From positions 19,668,879 through 19,732,878 of the forward strand of contig NC_071329.1 of assembly GCF_010183535.1 (NCBI RefSeq): a stretch of DNA of 64,000 bases, read 5' to 3'. Source of the DNA: Caenorhabditis remanei. Lineage: Eukaryota > Nematoda > Chromadorea > Rhabditida > Rhabditidae. The translations under genes were made by a program, and so were the position numbers. Positions 33,655 through 46,675 of the stretch are shown one piece after another. Within the stretch, counting starts at the first letter, position 1; every line of letters begins with the position of its first letter. A model generated the notes under the pieces. That model saw only the letters and a program-made list of their open reading frames with translations. It ran no database searches and was not told the DNA's origin.

Positions 33655-35657
33655 ATGAGTTCTGCACCGGCTATATCAAGAAGGGCAAAGCTCCTTGAAG
33701 ACCATGAAAAGAATATGATGAATGAGACGAATCAAGTGATCTCGGAAGAAGCAGAGGACGCGAGAAAAATTCGAGAGGTACGAATTCATTATTTTCCGAA
33801 TTGAGATGAGCCAATTAACATTATACTATTTTAGAGCTACGTCCAACAAGCCTCAAATAATCGAAAACTTTTTGACTTGGATGTTGTCAAGGAGGGAGAG
33901 AAATGCACTGAAAATGTAAAACGTGGAATCAGTCGTCTCGATGATCTACGCGTAGAAAACCGTCTCACCTTGACGAAACTCAATGAGGATCAAGCGAAAT
34001 CTAACAAACAAAAACTTCAAGAAATGGAGAAAAATGGGCAAAATGAGGTTGAGCAGAGGAAAAACCGAATTCAAGTACTTGAGAAGAGAATTCAAGATGT
34101 GAAAAATACCACAGAGAAAGGTACCGAGTTCAGAAGAGTAGTCCTGAAAACCTTCGAAATATTTGTAGAAAGAGAACGAGAGCTAAGAATTAATGGTGCA
34201 TTGCAAGCAGAGAAAACTAATATTGCTAAGAAACTGGAATCGAAGAAGACAGAAAAAAGAGAGAGCCACGAGAAGAAAATAATGGAGCTGGAACAGAAAA
34301 ACGCAGATATTAGGTTAAAGTATGAAGAGGAAATGAAGAAAATGGAAGAGGAGTTGAGGATCAAGAATGAGCAGAAGATGGCAGAGGTGTTCAGGTTGCA
34401 AGAGAAATCAAGTGAGTTTTACAAGAGTCATCTTTCACAAAGTTATGATGTTCTATTGAAAACGATAGACATCTCAAATCATGGAACTACAGTTGTAAAC
34501 TTTGCATTTTTTCAGTAAAAATTCTCCAACTTTGAGAAGATGTTACGGTAATACTGATTGTCCCATCAAGTAGATTTTTAATGAATTATGCGTTCACAAG
34601 AATAAACCTCTAAGATTAGTTTTCAAGTATTTGAAGTGAGACGGAATCAGTACTTCACAAAGAATGTTTTCTGATAAACCCACAGTGAAATAATGTGTTT
34701 TTTTACAAAAAAAAAAACAAATGTATCTCTTCAGTGACGGGAAATGGTAAAATGATCGAGGCTGCTCACAATGACAGAAAACATAATGATTTCCGTCGGC
34801 AATGTCGGATGGTCGTTCATTTATTCATTGAAGCCAGAAAACATTTTGATGATGAAGAGCTCCTAATTATGCTCATCATATCCGAAATCAAAAACGAGCG
34901 GAAATTGGTATTAAATTAAATAATAGATGTTCTAATTTATACTATATTTCAGACTGCCAGTCCAGTGTTGGGAACAATCACGAATGCTCTTCAAAACTTA
35001 TTAAATGCTATTCAGATGCTGGCAGTTCCAGATGAACAATATGAGATACTTCAAGTGAAAGTTCAGAGAATTGCATCGGATTTGACAGCTGAGATCAAGA
35101 AAATAGAGAAGGAAATATTCTCGTTTAAGAATGTAGTAAATTATTAATTTTTGAAGTGAAGTCCTACGTATTTCTCATGTTTTTTAGGGCAAAGGAGACA
35201 TTGAAACTCTGGAATTGTCACACGAAACCGCAAGGGCATTGATGCTTCAACTGAGTGAACTTGTGCTTTTGGTAAGTTCTGTATTTTTGGCCAACTATCA
35301 TTATTTTGGTCAACTATCAGTGATGAAACCTAATAACGGCTAGATTGGATAACTATCTTGACAATATTTCAGTTTAACATCCGCCCTTCGACACAATTCG
35401 GCGAAGTTCTTGCTCTCGAAGTGAAGAACTTGAGTATTACCTCTTCTCCATCAGAACTTAAAATTGAAAACTCGAAATTGGAAAATGGTTCAGAAATTCC
35501 AAAAACAATAAACAATATTTCTGCCAATGACGAAACTGAAGACACAGAGGAAGGAGATGCAAGCGACGAAGACGAGGATCAGGGAGAGCTACGATATGAA
35601 GGATTGGTAGAAGATGTAAATGAAACTGAGTCGGAAAATTTTGAAGTTCTCGCTTAA
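33655..35657 (+). CDS. Coiled-coil protein with acidic C-terminus (cluster member 3), six exons
   Basis: Exons are 33655-33777, 33835-34411, 34735-34907, 34953-35132, 35188-35271 and 35373-35657, giving 473 aa. Exons 1-2 form a long charged coiled coil (about residues 15-230, including KKLESKKTEKRESHEKKIM and RLKYEEEMKKMEEELRIKN). Exon 3 starts a helical domain with DFRRQCRMVVHLFIEARKHF; exons 4-5 continue it. Exon 6 ends in a very acidic tail (DETEDTEEGDASDEDEDQG). Intron 2 carries a fragment of the TACAGTACCGG element (about 34515-34612). The domain order, coiled coil then helical domain, matches the neighbours; the function is unknown. Confidence 0.78.
34515..34612. mobile_element. Fragment of the TACAGTACCGG TIR element, in an intron
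   Basis: The stretch with GATTGTCCCATCAAGTAGAT followed by TTTTAATGAATTATGCG matches 63559-63592 of the complete element (AATTGTCCCATCAAGTAGAT, TTAATGAATTATACA). The element's outer terminus is not preserved. It lies in intron 2 of the 33655-35657 gene. Confidence 0.6.
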
Positions 35658-35811
35658 TTTTTTTTGATCGGACGATTTTTGGGAATAAATTTTTTGCAGT
35701 TTTTTATTTTTATTGGTTTTTTGGTCGTTATTTCGATTTGGTATATTTGAGACACCACATTCTTCAAATAAAGTTAATCATAGTTACATATATTCAATAT
35801 TTTAGTTAGTG

Positions 35812-37112
35812 ATGGGATCTCGGGGGTCTAAGACGAAACAAACAAAAAAGGATGCAACTCATATGAAAACTGGTAACAAACTGTACGTGTTTTCAAGGTT
35901 CACCTTTACTTTATTTAGACTTCATCAATGATTTCGCCCAACGGATCGAAGAAATCTTTCTTAAAAACGTAGAAGAAGATTTGGAAAACTATAGAAAACA
36001 GTTATTTGAACTTACATCAATGACGGATTGCTTAGTAGAAATCCAAGGTCAGCTTCACTGCTGAAATTATTGTAAATTCAACGTAACAGTTTCAGATATT
36101 CCCACCTTTGTTTCTGAAAAAGAAAGTTTAACAAATTCAAAATCTACGGTTGAGCAAGGACATAAAGCAATTACCCATGAACCAATTGAAAAAACTGATC
36201 TGCCGCCAAATCTGGATGCAGATATGTTGACTATTACACAAATTAATCTACAAACTGAACAGTTGATTCAAATGTGCAAGTTAGAAGAAACCAAGTGTGA
36301 GTTCACTACCCTTTTATTCACCAAAAACCTTAGTTTTTACAGTGAACAAGATTTTCGAAGAATTATCAACAATATCCAGGAAAAAACGATATGAAAGATT
36401 CAGAAGAGATTGCCAGAGTCTGGTTTCGATATTTGAACAATTTGAAAGCTCTGTGGAACAAAATATTTCTCGAATTCTGAAAAGAAATGAAATGATGAAA
36501 CAAGGAAAACGGTTGGTGAGTGTTTCACATTGCTAATAGTAAGACATGTTGTAACTATTATTCATGCACTATTACAGACTTATCTCCCAAGTCTACCCGA
36601 TATCTTACGCTATTTGCAAGTTTTTACCCAATCCAATCAATTGCTTACATTGACTACCGATGAGCCTCTCAGTTTCGATTTGTATGAAGTTCAAGTTTGT
36701 ATTCTACAAAAATCATATGAAATCCGCTTTCAACTCAATCAAATTTTATGTGATGTATATATTTATGAAGAAATTCATTACAAGTCTGATATCTTAAGAG
36801 AAGGATGCAATACGGAAACATTAGGGAGAACAACGAATCCACGGAACAAAACGAAAAGAAATCACGAGAGAAGAAAACGAAGGAGGCAACGACGGAGAAA
36901 ATGGAAGAGGATGAACAGAGTGAAGACTGAACAGGACACATATCGAATTGGTTCAAGCTTTGAATATCTAACAAATTTGGTGTACGAGTTGAAAATACTA
37001 GTGGAACAGGTAGTATCAATGAAAGTATAAGTTTTCATAACATCTATAATTTCAGTTGAAAATTCCTCCATTTGAAGAGCGACTTGTGAAACAGAAGAAC
37101 ATTTATAAATAA
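35812..37112 (+). CDS. Helical protein of unknown function (cluster member 4), six exons
   Basis: Exons are 35812-35872, 35919-36047, 36096-36296, 36343-36515, 36578-37009 and 37056-37112, giving 350 aa. A Lys-rich N-terminus (MGSRGSKTKQTKKDATHMKT) is followed by short helical exons. Exon 4 contains RYERFRRDCQSLVSIFEQFE, similar in position and pattern to FRRQCRMVVHLFIEARKHF of the preceding gene. Exon 5 has a strongly basic run (RNHERRKRRRQRRRKWKRM) that could be nuclear-localising or RNA/DNA-binding. The coiled-coil part is much reduced relative to the neighbours. The same strand, the 154-bp gap and the shared helical motif suggest tandem duplication with divergence. Confidence 0.72.
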
Positions 37113-37470
37113 CTCAACATTTATGTATATTTATTACGTGAAAAATTTCGTGGTTTTCGTATACAAAAATAAAGTGAAATTGAATCGATATAATTTCAAG
37201 AGGAAAAAATCATAAAAGCAAAAATAATACAAGAATATAGTTCAGTGACAAAAAAGCTCATAACGGAATGAATCGAACAAATGTAGAAACGGAGATATAA
37301 AGCTAGTAAGGTTTTTGTCTGAAAAATGGACAAAAATCGTTGGGAAAAGAAAAGACAGAGGATCGTTGAAGAATCTCAAGGAAAAACATATTGCGAGAAA
37401 AAATGAAATAATTTTTTGCTTTTTTTTTTGAAAAAAAATTTCAAAGTAATTATAGATAAAGGAAATAGGT
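37113..37470. other. Convergent 3' flanking region
   Basis: The plus-strand coiled-coil gene and the minus-strand transporter gene converge here. AATAAA signals occur near 37169 (plus strand). The remainder is A-rich with long A runs near 37420-37440. No gene is seen. Confidence 0.5.
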
Positions 37471-39969
37471 TTATTGTGGTGTGGATTCAATGAACTTGAG
37501 CTCTTCAGCATTGTTGACCAAGTTCTTCTTAGCAGGTGATTCGAAGGATCCATCCAAGTTGAGTCCTTTACGGAGTCGCTGGAAAAAGAACAATTCGAAT
37601 TAATTTAAAACGTTTTCGAGATTCCTATAAAAAAAGAAACGTATTTCTTACCTCCTTAAAAGTGAGATGCTTATTGGTGAACAGCAAATAGTACACAGCG
37701 TATCCTGGGATAACAATCATAGAGCATGACGAGAGGAACCATCCGAATGCATTAGCCCAGACTGGGAAATCCGCACCAGTTGGATACTTTACTGGGTGGT
37801 AGTACACAATGCAGAAGACGAAGAGCACCTATAAAATAGGGAGTGAAACAAACAAAAAAAAACAAATCTCAGTCACAAAACTCACTAGACTAGTAGCTGG
37901 GGCGCAGAACTTCCAGACGTATTCAATCCAAATAGGCAAGGTAATTCCAACCATTTCCTTGAGAGCATGACGAATGTTGTGTGCGCCGAAACCGTAAGCC
38001 AGTCCAACAACTTCAAAGAAGACGACGAAAAGGAGAGCGTATCCTGATGCACCATAGGCGTCAACAAGGGTGAGCCAGTGAGAGCCGGACTGAAATGTAC
38101 ATTTTCAGATAAAACACAAATTTATAATCTAGCAACTTCAAACTCACATAGGTAACCATCGGAATTCCAAGAATGAAGAAGAAGAGACAGAATATACCAA
38201 GGGATAACTTTTTATGTTTCCTCAAAATCGGAAAGGCGTCTTCCAGTGCAGTGAACAATCCCTCCACCATACAAACTTGAGAATCCAAACCCAAAATAGT
38301 GATCATCAAGAAGAACAGAACGGCGAAGACTTGTTTCATTGGCAAGTTAGAAGCAACTTCTGGATAAGCGAGGAAGGCAAGTCCGACTCCTGAAAATTAA
38401 AACATTTCTTGATGAGTCAACCGGAAGGGGTGCTATACCTGGTTTTACAATCTCAGAAATATCTTTTTGTGCCACGTGAGACATGTATCCAAGAATCGAG
38501 AAGACGGCGAATCCAGCGGTGATGGAAGTGCAACCATTGATGAAGCACATGGTGATGGCGTCTCTGGAATATTTTCATGGGGGTTGGGAAATTTTTTACT
38601 ATGCTGTTCTTGTGATAGTGGTCACTCACTTGAAACAATTGTGGTCAAATTTGTTGTGTGATCCCAAGGCGATCAAGGCACCAAAACCGACACCATAGGA
38701 ATAGAAGACTTGAGTTCCTGCGTCTTTCCATACAGCAGTGTCCAGAAGTCTTGTTGTGTTCGGCTTAAGGTAGAAGTAAATTCCATCGGCGGCACCTTCT
38801 AATGTAAGACCACGGACCAAGAGGATGAAGATCAAGACATATGGGAACAGAGCGCAGAAGTAGACGAACTGAAAGTAAAAGAAGGTGAAACAAAGTGCGG
38901 AACATGTTCTCACCTTTCTAGCCTGAGTGATACCCTTCCAAAGCGCAAAGTAAACAATCAACCAAGCAGCGGCCATGATGAAGAACAGCTCCCATTGGAT
39001 TCCTCCAAACTCTGCGATATCTCCCGTATCATGAAGAACACGTTTCTCCCAGAACTGCTCGACGGAGGTTTGGGTGTGACCGCCAGCGCTGGCAACCAGG
39101 GCCTGCAAAATGTTTCTTATTTTTCCACCAAACTTCAGAATCGCTTATGGTCTACCTTAATTCTAGCTAGCTCGGTCACATTTTCTTTTCCAGTGACACA
39201 CGTGGCATCATTCCAATAGTTAGAGCATGTCTCCCATGGGAAAACCCAAGCAATCGAACTGATCATGTAGAACATTGCCCAGGCAACGATGACACAAAAG
39301 TAAGCAATACACATGAATGCGATGACCACATTTCCAATACCGACACCACGGAAAAGAGGGCACATAAGCCACATCTCCATTGCACCTTTTTGGAGGTATT
39401 GACCGATGGTTACTTCCATAATGAAAATTGGGACAGCCGCCAAACAGAAGAAGATTGCGTAGACCACAAGGAAGGACCCACCACCGTTTCTTAAATAAGC
39501 AATTTTATCAAGCAGAATAAATTTCACAGAAAGTTCCAGAGAATTTTCAGCACGCTGTTTCTAAATTATCTGAGAATGAAGCGGATGACACCAAAAGTGA
39601 GATTATAATTTTCCACTGCTAACTCACTTGTAACATAAATATGGGAATCGCCACACATTACCAAGTCCCACAGCATAGGCAACCATACTCATCAGAAAAT
39701 CGAATTTTCCAGTCCATTGACCTCTGAAAACGAAACTTACATACGAACGTGTCTTGGAAGTTTGAAACACATTGGCTTGGAACAGTAACCTAACCATTTT
39801 AATAGAAAATTAGGCGACTATGCTTTAAAGTGAAAATAACATAGAATTGAGAAAATATTAGTACCCAAATTTCCAAAACTAACCTATCCGGCTCTTCAGA
39901 GTGTTGAGATTCGAGTTCCTTAGCTTTCGCCTCATCCGTCGGCAACGGCACATGTTCGGAAGTACCCAT
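37471..39969 (-). CDS. Na+/Cl--dependent neurotransmitter symporter (SLC6/SNF family)
   Basis: Ten exons: 39969-39884, 39723-39628, 39489-39156, 39102-38914, 38868-38630, 38563-38439, 38389-38148, 38089-37886, 37828-37652 and 37578-37471, giving 599 aa with twelve predicted membrane helices. It should carry an amino acid or amine into the cell with Na+ and Cl-. TM1 contains [20 protein letters not shown], the family's ion- and substrate-binding signature. The second extracellular loop has a Cys pair ([12 protein letters not shown]) and an NVT glycosylation site. TM6-7 reads [20 protein letters not shown], closer to the GABA/betaine/taurine branch than to monoamine transporters. Nematodes have about a dozen snf genes; I cannot fix which one this is. 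Exon 1 is a short cytosolic N-terminus ([20 protein letters not shown]). Confidence 0.93.
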
Positions 39970-42900
39970 CGTTCTGGAATATCAAGTTTCAATATGAGTT
40001 TAGATGAGATGTCGAAAATTATAGAAGAAAAGGACCAGGAACTGAAAAATACTCCAAAAAAGTTTAATCAGAAAAATTGTGGCAAAAATGTTTGTAAAAG
40101 GAGCCGTAAATGAGCCTCTCTCTAATAAAAACAATGTCTAGTCTCGGTTAGAGCACACAATAAAAAACATGAAAGACACACAGAAAAGGCGACAAAAACA
40201 CGAGAGAACACGTGTTTGTTTGTTTTGGCATACTGGTAAGGGGGAATAGGTAGGATAGGGGTTGAAAAAGAATCAAAATGGTATTTACTTGTTTTTTTCC
40301 GAAAGAAATCAGTATGTATGTTCTTGTTGGAATGACACCTGGAAGGGTGTCAGTGGCAAGTAGAATGGTAAATATTGAAAAGAACGGTGAGCTGGGTGGG
40401 GAAGAGCAAATTTGTTGGAATTTCACAATTTTTGGAATTGGGAAGGTCTTGGAAAGCTTTGAGTGTACTGAGTGACAGAGAATTCGGAATCAGAGTGGAA
40501 CCAGGGATCTTCTAGTCGCCATATAAGAAAGAGTAAAACATCCTAAGATTTCATCTGATCTAATTAAGATTTCAGTATCAACAAGATCATTTACTGGGAT
40601 AATTTCAGATAAACCCCGATACAAAATTCCATAGATATTTTTTTCATTTCTTCTAGCCTAAATCCTTCAGACCTCAGTCAAGAGAGAAAGATGTTCCCCA
40701 CAAGAAAAAGCAAAGATTATTTTTAATTATTTAATCTTCCTCTTGCAGTCATAAAACCATCGGAACAATCTAACAAGAAGGAAAGATATTCTCTCAGTTT
40801 TTATGAATCTTGGCTAACATGAAAACAATATTTCAAGATTAGTAAAACCAAATTGCTACAGTAACCCAGTTCAACCTACGGATCCTGAAACTTTTTAGGC
40901 CAAAAATTACCAACCGTGATTACAGTATTAAACGGATGAAAAACTGTGTAAATCAAAAACTGTAAATTTTAACACCTACTAAAATTATCAGCAACAAAAA
41001 AAACAATTCAACGACTTCTTCTTCGTCTTTTTTTGTATGTCTCCTTTCGTCTGACTGACCAATGTGTCAGAGAGTGTGTGACCTTGCGGTTGTTTGAGAG
41101 GGGGTTAGGAGAAGTAAGTAAGTGTGAAGAAAAAAAAAGAAGAAGATAGAACCGGTTGATTGTCTCTCTCCCTCCTCCTACCAAACTGAAGATGTGTTAA
41201 TTCTGACGACATTTTGATGAATTGATCAAGAGAGTATTTTTGATGGAAGTAGATTAACGAGGGGAAGTGAAGAGATTGAGAGATAGATGAGAAGATAGAA
41301 GTGTTGGGGTTTTGATTTGGTTTAGTAAAGTAACGGTTTGGTGGTGAAAGAGGTGATAATTCGAATTAGAAGGGAAATGAATAAGGAAAATGTTCTTTAG
41401 TTTCAAAGTGTGAAACCGGAGGGATTAAGAAACTATGAGCAGTTTTACTTACGGTATTGACTGACTTGCCAGGGGTTTAAACTTTGACCTAGTTTTCCTC
41501 GGATACCAGACCACGAGGGGAAAAAATAATATATATTTGGAATCAGCGTTTTCTCATCTTTTCAATAATATCGGTCCCGTCACATGTCTTCACACTGACT
41601 CCATGACCTTCCCCCGTACATTTGAACTTGTGAAGAAAAGTTTGTGAGTTCACTATGCTAAAATAATGCAGTAAATCAAAATAGCAAAGTTGGGGTGTTG
41701 TTATAAGTGCCACACGTGTATAATAGATATTCATTTTTGTAGTAGGCAAAGTTTTTTGTATCAGAAGGCATACTGTAGTTTTTGTTGCACAATAACGATC
41801 TAGAAATATAACTCAAAATAAGGAAATCCAATCTGAGTCTACTATCAAACAGTACTGTAACAGTTGTTAAACTAACTGAAATCAGTCAAAACACAAACCT
41901 ACCAAGATTAGCCTATTTTCCTCCGCATACTGTATACCAAATTATTTTTTTTCTATATCAAAACATAAGTCAAGTCATGTTTTATTGTCTACCACAACCA
42001 TTTGAACGCATGTAACTGTAAATAAATGCCTCCTCTTTCTATTTCGCAGTGTGACTGGATTTACGACCGACAAATTGACTTCATAATAACCTCTCTCATT
42101 TCCATGAGACGCAAACCGGACACATTTTTATATACGAATGTTTGGAAAAAAACATTTTGTTTCTGCCGGAAAGAGGGAAATGTTGCGATTTCGAGGTGTT
42201 AAATTTATTGGAACGGAACCAACGGAAAAATAAGATTTGAAAGAATTAAAAACAGAGCAAGGGGATTGTTATACCTACCTAAAAGCTACATTCTCACTCA
42301 GATCCGATTTGTAGCAGAATAAAAAATAAGTGAATTGTCCTAATTAGAGGAAATTAACCGATTTGTAGTAGTTGTGGTAGTAAATAGGTTGAACAGGAAC
42401 AGGTACTCAAAAAATGACCACCACTACTGGAGATGTTTGTATTTTTTGACATTTTTCAGACCCCTCAATTTGATTGATAGATCAGGAATTATTGTCGTCC
42501 ACATCACAATACGGAACTAAATTAGACAAATTAGAAATAGGTAGAGTGATTTTCAGATTATCAGTTTTATCTATGGCTAGAAATGGAGTCAAGAAAGGGG
42601 TTACAGGTGTCCTGAATCAGAAACTGGGAAAAAAATTACGAGTAGAAATCGGTTCCAATTTTTAAGCAAATCCCACAGAGAACAGAGAAGGTTTTGAATT
42701 TCAAAAAAAAACAAGATTTCAAGATTAAAAATTTCAAAATCGGTCCAATATTTACAAGAGATCACAAAGTTTGAGAAACTTCAATTTTTGATGAATCAAA
42801 AAAACCCAATTCAAAAAAATTTTGTTGTCTGCCCAAACATTCAAACATATACAAACTACCTACTTACTCATTGTTCGACCAAAAAAGTACACACTAACAT

Positions 42901-45868
42901 AATTCTCCTTTTTTGTATGTATTTAATCGTCGATCGTCCCCCTCCTGTTCTTCTCCCGCCATTTAATTCATATATAGTGAAAGTTACCCGTCCGTGACCG
43001 TCGGATTTCGGTGAAAAAAAGAGGAGACGTAGAAAAAAGTATTGGACAATTGGGAATTGAGCTTTGGTACTGATAGCTTGTATAATGGGTTTTTAAAAGT
43101 ATGAAAAGGCATGAGCTCTTTTTTAGTAAAAGGGAATGTAGTAAGAGGTAAAAATCTAGGTTGTCCCTTTTGTAGTTGACAATTTATCTCTTTTAAAACT
43201 AGGAGTTTACATAGTTTTTTGTTCAACTTTTAACTTTAAGAATCTTTTCAATTTGAGAAAGTTTCAGAACCAAAATCTACTCACTTCTACCTTGAAATTC
43301 ATTCCAAAATCCAATTTATTCAGTTTACCTATGTTCCTCCTCTTCCATCAATTCCCAAAAATCGCAACAACAAGGTCAAAACTCGTATTGCTATGGTAGG
43401 TAGTAGTGGTAGTGGAGTGACATAACATAAGATGAAAAGATGGAATTGGAAAATCATCATCATCGTCAAGAAGGGGCGAAAGGATGGAAAGTGAAAATCG
43501 GAGGTAATTTCGGAAAAAAGAGAGAGAGAAGGAGTGTTTGTTTGTGTGTATACATGTTGCCATGTACAAATACGGGCAGATACCAACTAAAATTGAGGGA
43601 AATATCACATCGAAATTGCCAGAAATTTTCTTTGTTGACCCTCGTCTCGACATTACTTCTTTTTAAGGAATTGAAAGAATACGAGATGGGGGACTGTAGA
43701 CTGGCTAGTGTTAGTCTGAAATTCATTTTCTTAACACTCCAAACTGTAGTAAATTTGCTGACGTATTCTTACCATATAGTTTGACTAATCCGTTAACCGG
43801 ACCGCTAACCAGATTAGTCCAATAAAAAAGGTGTTAACCGGTGTTTGACCACCTAGTAAGATAATAATTACGCCCTTTTCTCGCGCGGCGAACCGGTTTT
43901 ACAAAATTGCACAAGATGAATGCATAGGCTGTACACGTGGGATATGGAGATAAGGGGTTCTGAGATTTCTAAAGCAAAATACTCAAATAAAAACTGCATA
44001 CCATCAAAACTAAAACTCTTCTGGTTTTAACTTTGTCGAGAACAAAAGTTTTCTTATACACAAACTGAAAACCTAGCCTCTTCAAAATTTTAATTAAACA
44101 ATGAAAAAAAAACGCTTTCAATGTGCGTCCTGGGCAGTCAAGTACATCTCAATGTAAACTCCAAAGACAACCATTGAAGGAAAAAAGTTGAGTTTTGAAA
44201 TTTTCTGAAATTTCTATCAAAAATAGTCAAAACTCCTATGTACACTTGAGTTTTATTGATATGTAGAAACATAGTCGAAAATTCGACTTTTTTGCAAAAA
44301 TATTCAAAAAAAATCCAATTTTTGTACTGTGAGCCCCAGAGCTTCTAGATATCACTTTGATATGAAAAATTCTCTGAAATCAATTCTTTTCTAAAAAAAC
44401 TGAAACCAAAGATCTACCTTCTTTTAGGATATCCTTCTTTTGATCTTCGAACCCTCACCTCTGCGTCAGATTACTTAACGCTAAAGAGTGATCTGCTTCA
44501 GATCATATTTCATACCACATGAAACAATTAGAAAACTAAAAAGTAAAAAGGTTAAATGTCACACAAAGGTAACATAAAACATCAGGAACTTCTCAGAGAA
44601 TGGGGGTGTAATATGAAGAAAAGGGAGGGAAAAATAGCCAAGGGGAGCACATGTGATGTGCTCATCTTGATTAATGTGCTAACCTATTTTTATTGTAATT
44701 GGCAAATAAGAGAGGAAGAGGACACATAACAAGAACGTGGGATAGCTAGGTAGCTTTTGTGTTTTGAGGAGAAGGATAGCGGCGGATAAATGGAAAAAAA
44801 CTTTAATTTTTCTAAAAAATTCCCGAATTGCTTTAGATTTCTAAAAATCTCTATTTAGTGAGGATTTTTCAAAACCTCAAACACCATGCCCTTATCTGAC
44901 CAGGATATATTTGAAAAATTAAAAGAACCCAACATCTATAAAATCTAGAGGTCCCCAAGGGACGATTTCAAGCAAATTAAAAACAAATTTATTTCCTTAT
45001 TTTTTAGTTTATTTTTTAGTGTATTTTTTAGTAGAGCTACTAAAGAATCGTAACGAAAACAAAGGGGTCCAGGGAGAGAATTGTGGGTGGTATCTGATCG
45101 ATTTTGTGTACTTTGATCTCTGGGGAATACTCGAAGCTTTGTACTTTGATCTCTGGGGAAGACCACCCAAGAAGAAAATATGAGCCATCGCAACTATGCG
45201 CGTAATTGATTATTTTGGTCGAAACAGCTGTTTTTGTGTATTTTATACAAATTTGCCATTTTTGTCCATTTTTGTTCATTTTTGTTCATTTTTGTTCATT
45301 TTTGCTTAAAATTTGAATATTCAAGTACTTTATAATTTTAAGTCTGATCTTACGATAGATAAAGTTGGAAGAGGTGGCCGAATTCTGATGGCCTAACTTT
45401 TGCAAATAGCCGGAGACTGTATCTCCAACGACTTGTTTGTTTTTTGTTTATTTTTGAATTAATTATCAATTAATTATTGTTTTAACTAATTAGTTCGCTA
45501 TCGCTAATTAGTATTTCATTAATTAGTTAAAGTAATTAGAAAAGTAAATTCCGGAAGTTTGTCACGTGAACATTATCATCTTGTCACGTGAACAGCTGGT
45601 AGACTCAATTCATTTTTGTGTTGATTGCGCTAATGGATTTTTGTTTTCTTTTCGGATGACGTCTCATATGTGTCGCGCAAAGAATATACTAACAAGAGTT
45701 CTATTCAACAACCATTTTATTTGGAAAAAGGAAATTCAAATCAGGGATATAAATGTGTGTGGGCTGTGATACAGGCATGAATCTCTCGTCGAAAAAACCA
45801 AAAGTGCACAATTGTGAAGAATACTGTAGAAAATCAGCAAGTTTGACATATTTTTGAGAAATTAAGCA
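39970..45868. other. 5.9-kb region without a recognised gene
   Basis: This region lies between the transporter start and the left end of the Maverick. The proximal part (39970-41500) should hold the transporter promoter. A MITE end of the 24757-25281 family lies at 41538-41613. An imperfect inverted repeat GACTAATCCGTTAACCGG / CTAACCAGATTAGTCC is at about 43783-43821. Near 45108-45163 a ~37-bp segment (GTACTTTGATCTCTGGGGAA) is tandemly duplicated, and TTTTTGTTCA is repeated four times at about 45255-45305. An AT-rich, partly palindromic TTAATTA-rich stretch is at about 45455-45540. No open frame has a recognisable domain. Confidence 0.45.
41538..41613. mobile_element. Solo end of a MITE family
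   Basis: GGAATCAGCGTTTTCTCATC followed by TTCAATAATAT and CACACTGACTCCATGACCTTCCC matches the right end of the element at 24757-25281 (GAATCAGCGTTTTCTCAGC...CACTGACTCCATGACCTTCCC). The partner end is not visible nearby. Confidence 0.65.
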
Positions 45869-46126
45869 TTATCCGGAAGCAACATGATATTTGGAATGAG
45901 CATCTTTGTAAATCTTGACAGTTCCAATAAGAGTCATTGTTTTGAAGGCATCTTCCAATAGCGGTAGCATGTTTGGATGAGAAACATATTGAGGAAGAGG
46001 GGTGTAGATAGGAGTTTGGTTCATAACCGTAGGTTGAGGAGCCTGTTTATTGGGAATATCCGGTTCTGGAATTTGGGGTTCCAGGGAGCCGGGTGGAAGA
46101 GGCACTTCTTCTGGCTGGTCAAACAT
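45869..46126 (-). CDS. Small proline-rich protein, Maverick-encoded
   Basis: This 85-aa protein starts MFDQPEEVPLPPGS. It has a proline-rich first half (EVPLPPGSLEPQIPEPDIP) and a C-terminal part with MLPLLEDAFKTMTLIGTVKI. The ATG is one base past the protease stop (TAA, C, ATG), which fixes this start over an upstream in-frame extension and suggests coupled or polycistronic expression. It is the last gene of the leftward cluster. I know no function; its position among virion genes suggests a structural or scaffolding role. Confidence 0.6.
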   Translation of the reverse strand: MFDQPEEVPLPPGSLEPQIPEPDIPNKQAPQPTVMNQTPIYTPLPQYVSHPNMLPLLEDAFKTMTLIGTVKIYKDAHSKYHVASG

Positions 46127-46127
46127 G

Positions 46128-46646
46128 TTAAAATGACAGCGGAGAAAATAATTTTTGAGAATGGAAGGGCTTGAATATTTTGCTTTCACAGGACTTTAGG
46201 TGGTTTTTGACCCACTTTACTACAAATTCGTCATTTTTGGCCAAATTTTTGGAAAATGGGGTCTTGATTCCCTTGTTGCCATGTTTTCTTGTTTTTCTAA
46301 GCAGAAAGTAAATACAATGATAGCCGCACACATTGGAGAGAAGGCCTTGAATCGGGAACTGAATCACTTTCTTCCATTTGACACAATTTTTCGTAAAAAA
46401 GACCAAAAACTCGGTTTGAGGGTCACAACCACTACTATCGAAGAAATATCCATAATTACGATCGTCAATCCACAAAGCAACCCAATGTTCACCTTCTTCG
46501 GTACTTGGTGCTGTATTCCAAATAAACGAACAAGGTCTCCTTGAAATGATGGGATGGTGGTCACTCGGAAAAACACCACCGAAACTTTCTCTAGTTTGTC
46601 GGCATGTGCTTAGAAATTTCTCTAGTTGGATAGTGGAAAGAGACAT
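46128..46646 (-). CDS. Adenovirus-type cysteine protease (Maverick maturation protease)
   Basis: This is 172 aa, intronless. It belongs to the adenain-like C5/C48 fold, which cleaves capsid precursor proteins during virion maturation. The catalytic residues are visible in canonical order: His54 in GEHWVALW, Asp70 in YFFDSSG, Gln100 in PIQG and Cys107 in NVCGYHC. The spacing Gln-x6-Cys is as expected. The start MSLSTIQLEKFLS was chosen by ATG and by the fit of His54. It lies 29 bp downstream of the stop of the spliced unknown gene and is followed at once by the proline-rich gene. All catalytic residues are present, so the enzyme appears functional. Confidence 0.92.
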   Translation of the reverse strand: MSLSTIQLEKFLSTCRQTRESFGGVFPSDHHPIISRRPCSFIWNTAPSTEEGEHWVALWIDDRNYGYFFDSSGCDPQTEFLVFFTKNCVKWKKVIQFPIQGLLSNVCGYHCIYFLLRKTRKHGNKGIKTPFSKNLAKNDEFVVKWVKNHLKSCESKIFKPFHSQKLFSPLSF

Positions 46647-46675
46647 TTTGTGACAACAGTTTATTGAAAGAAAAG

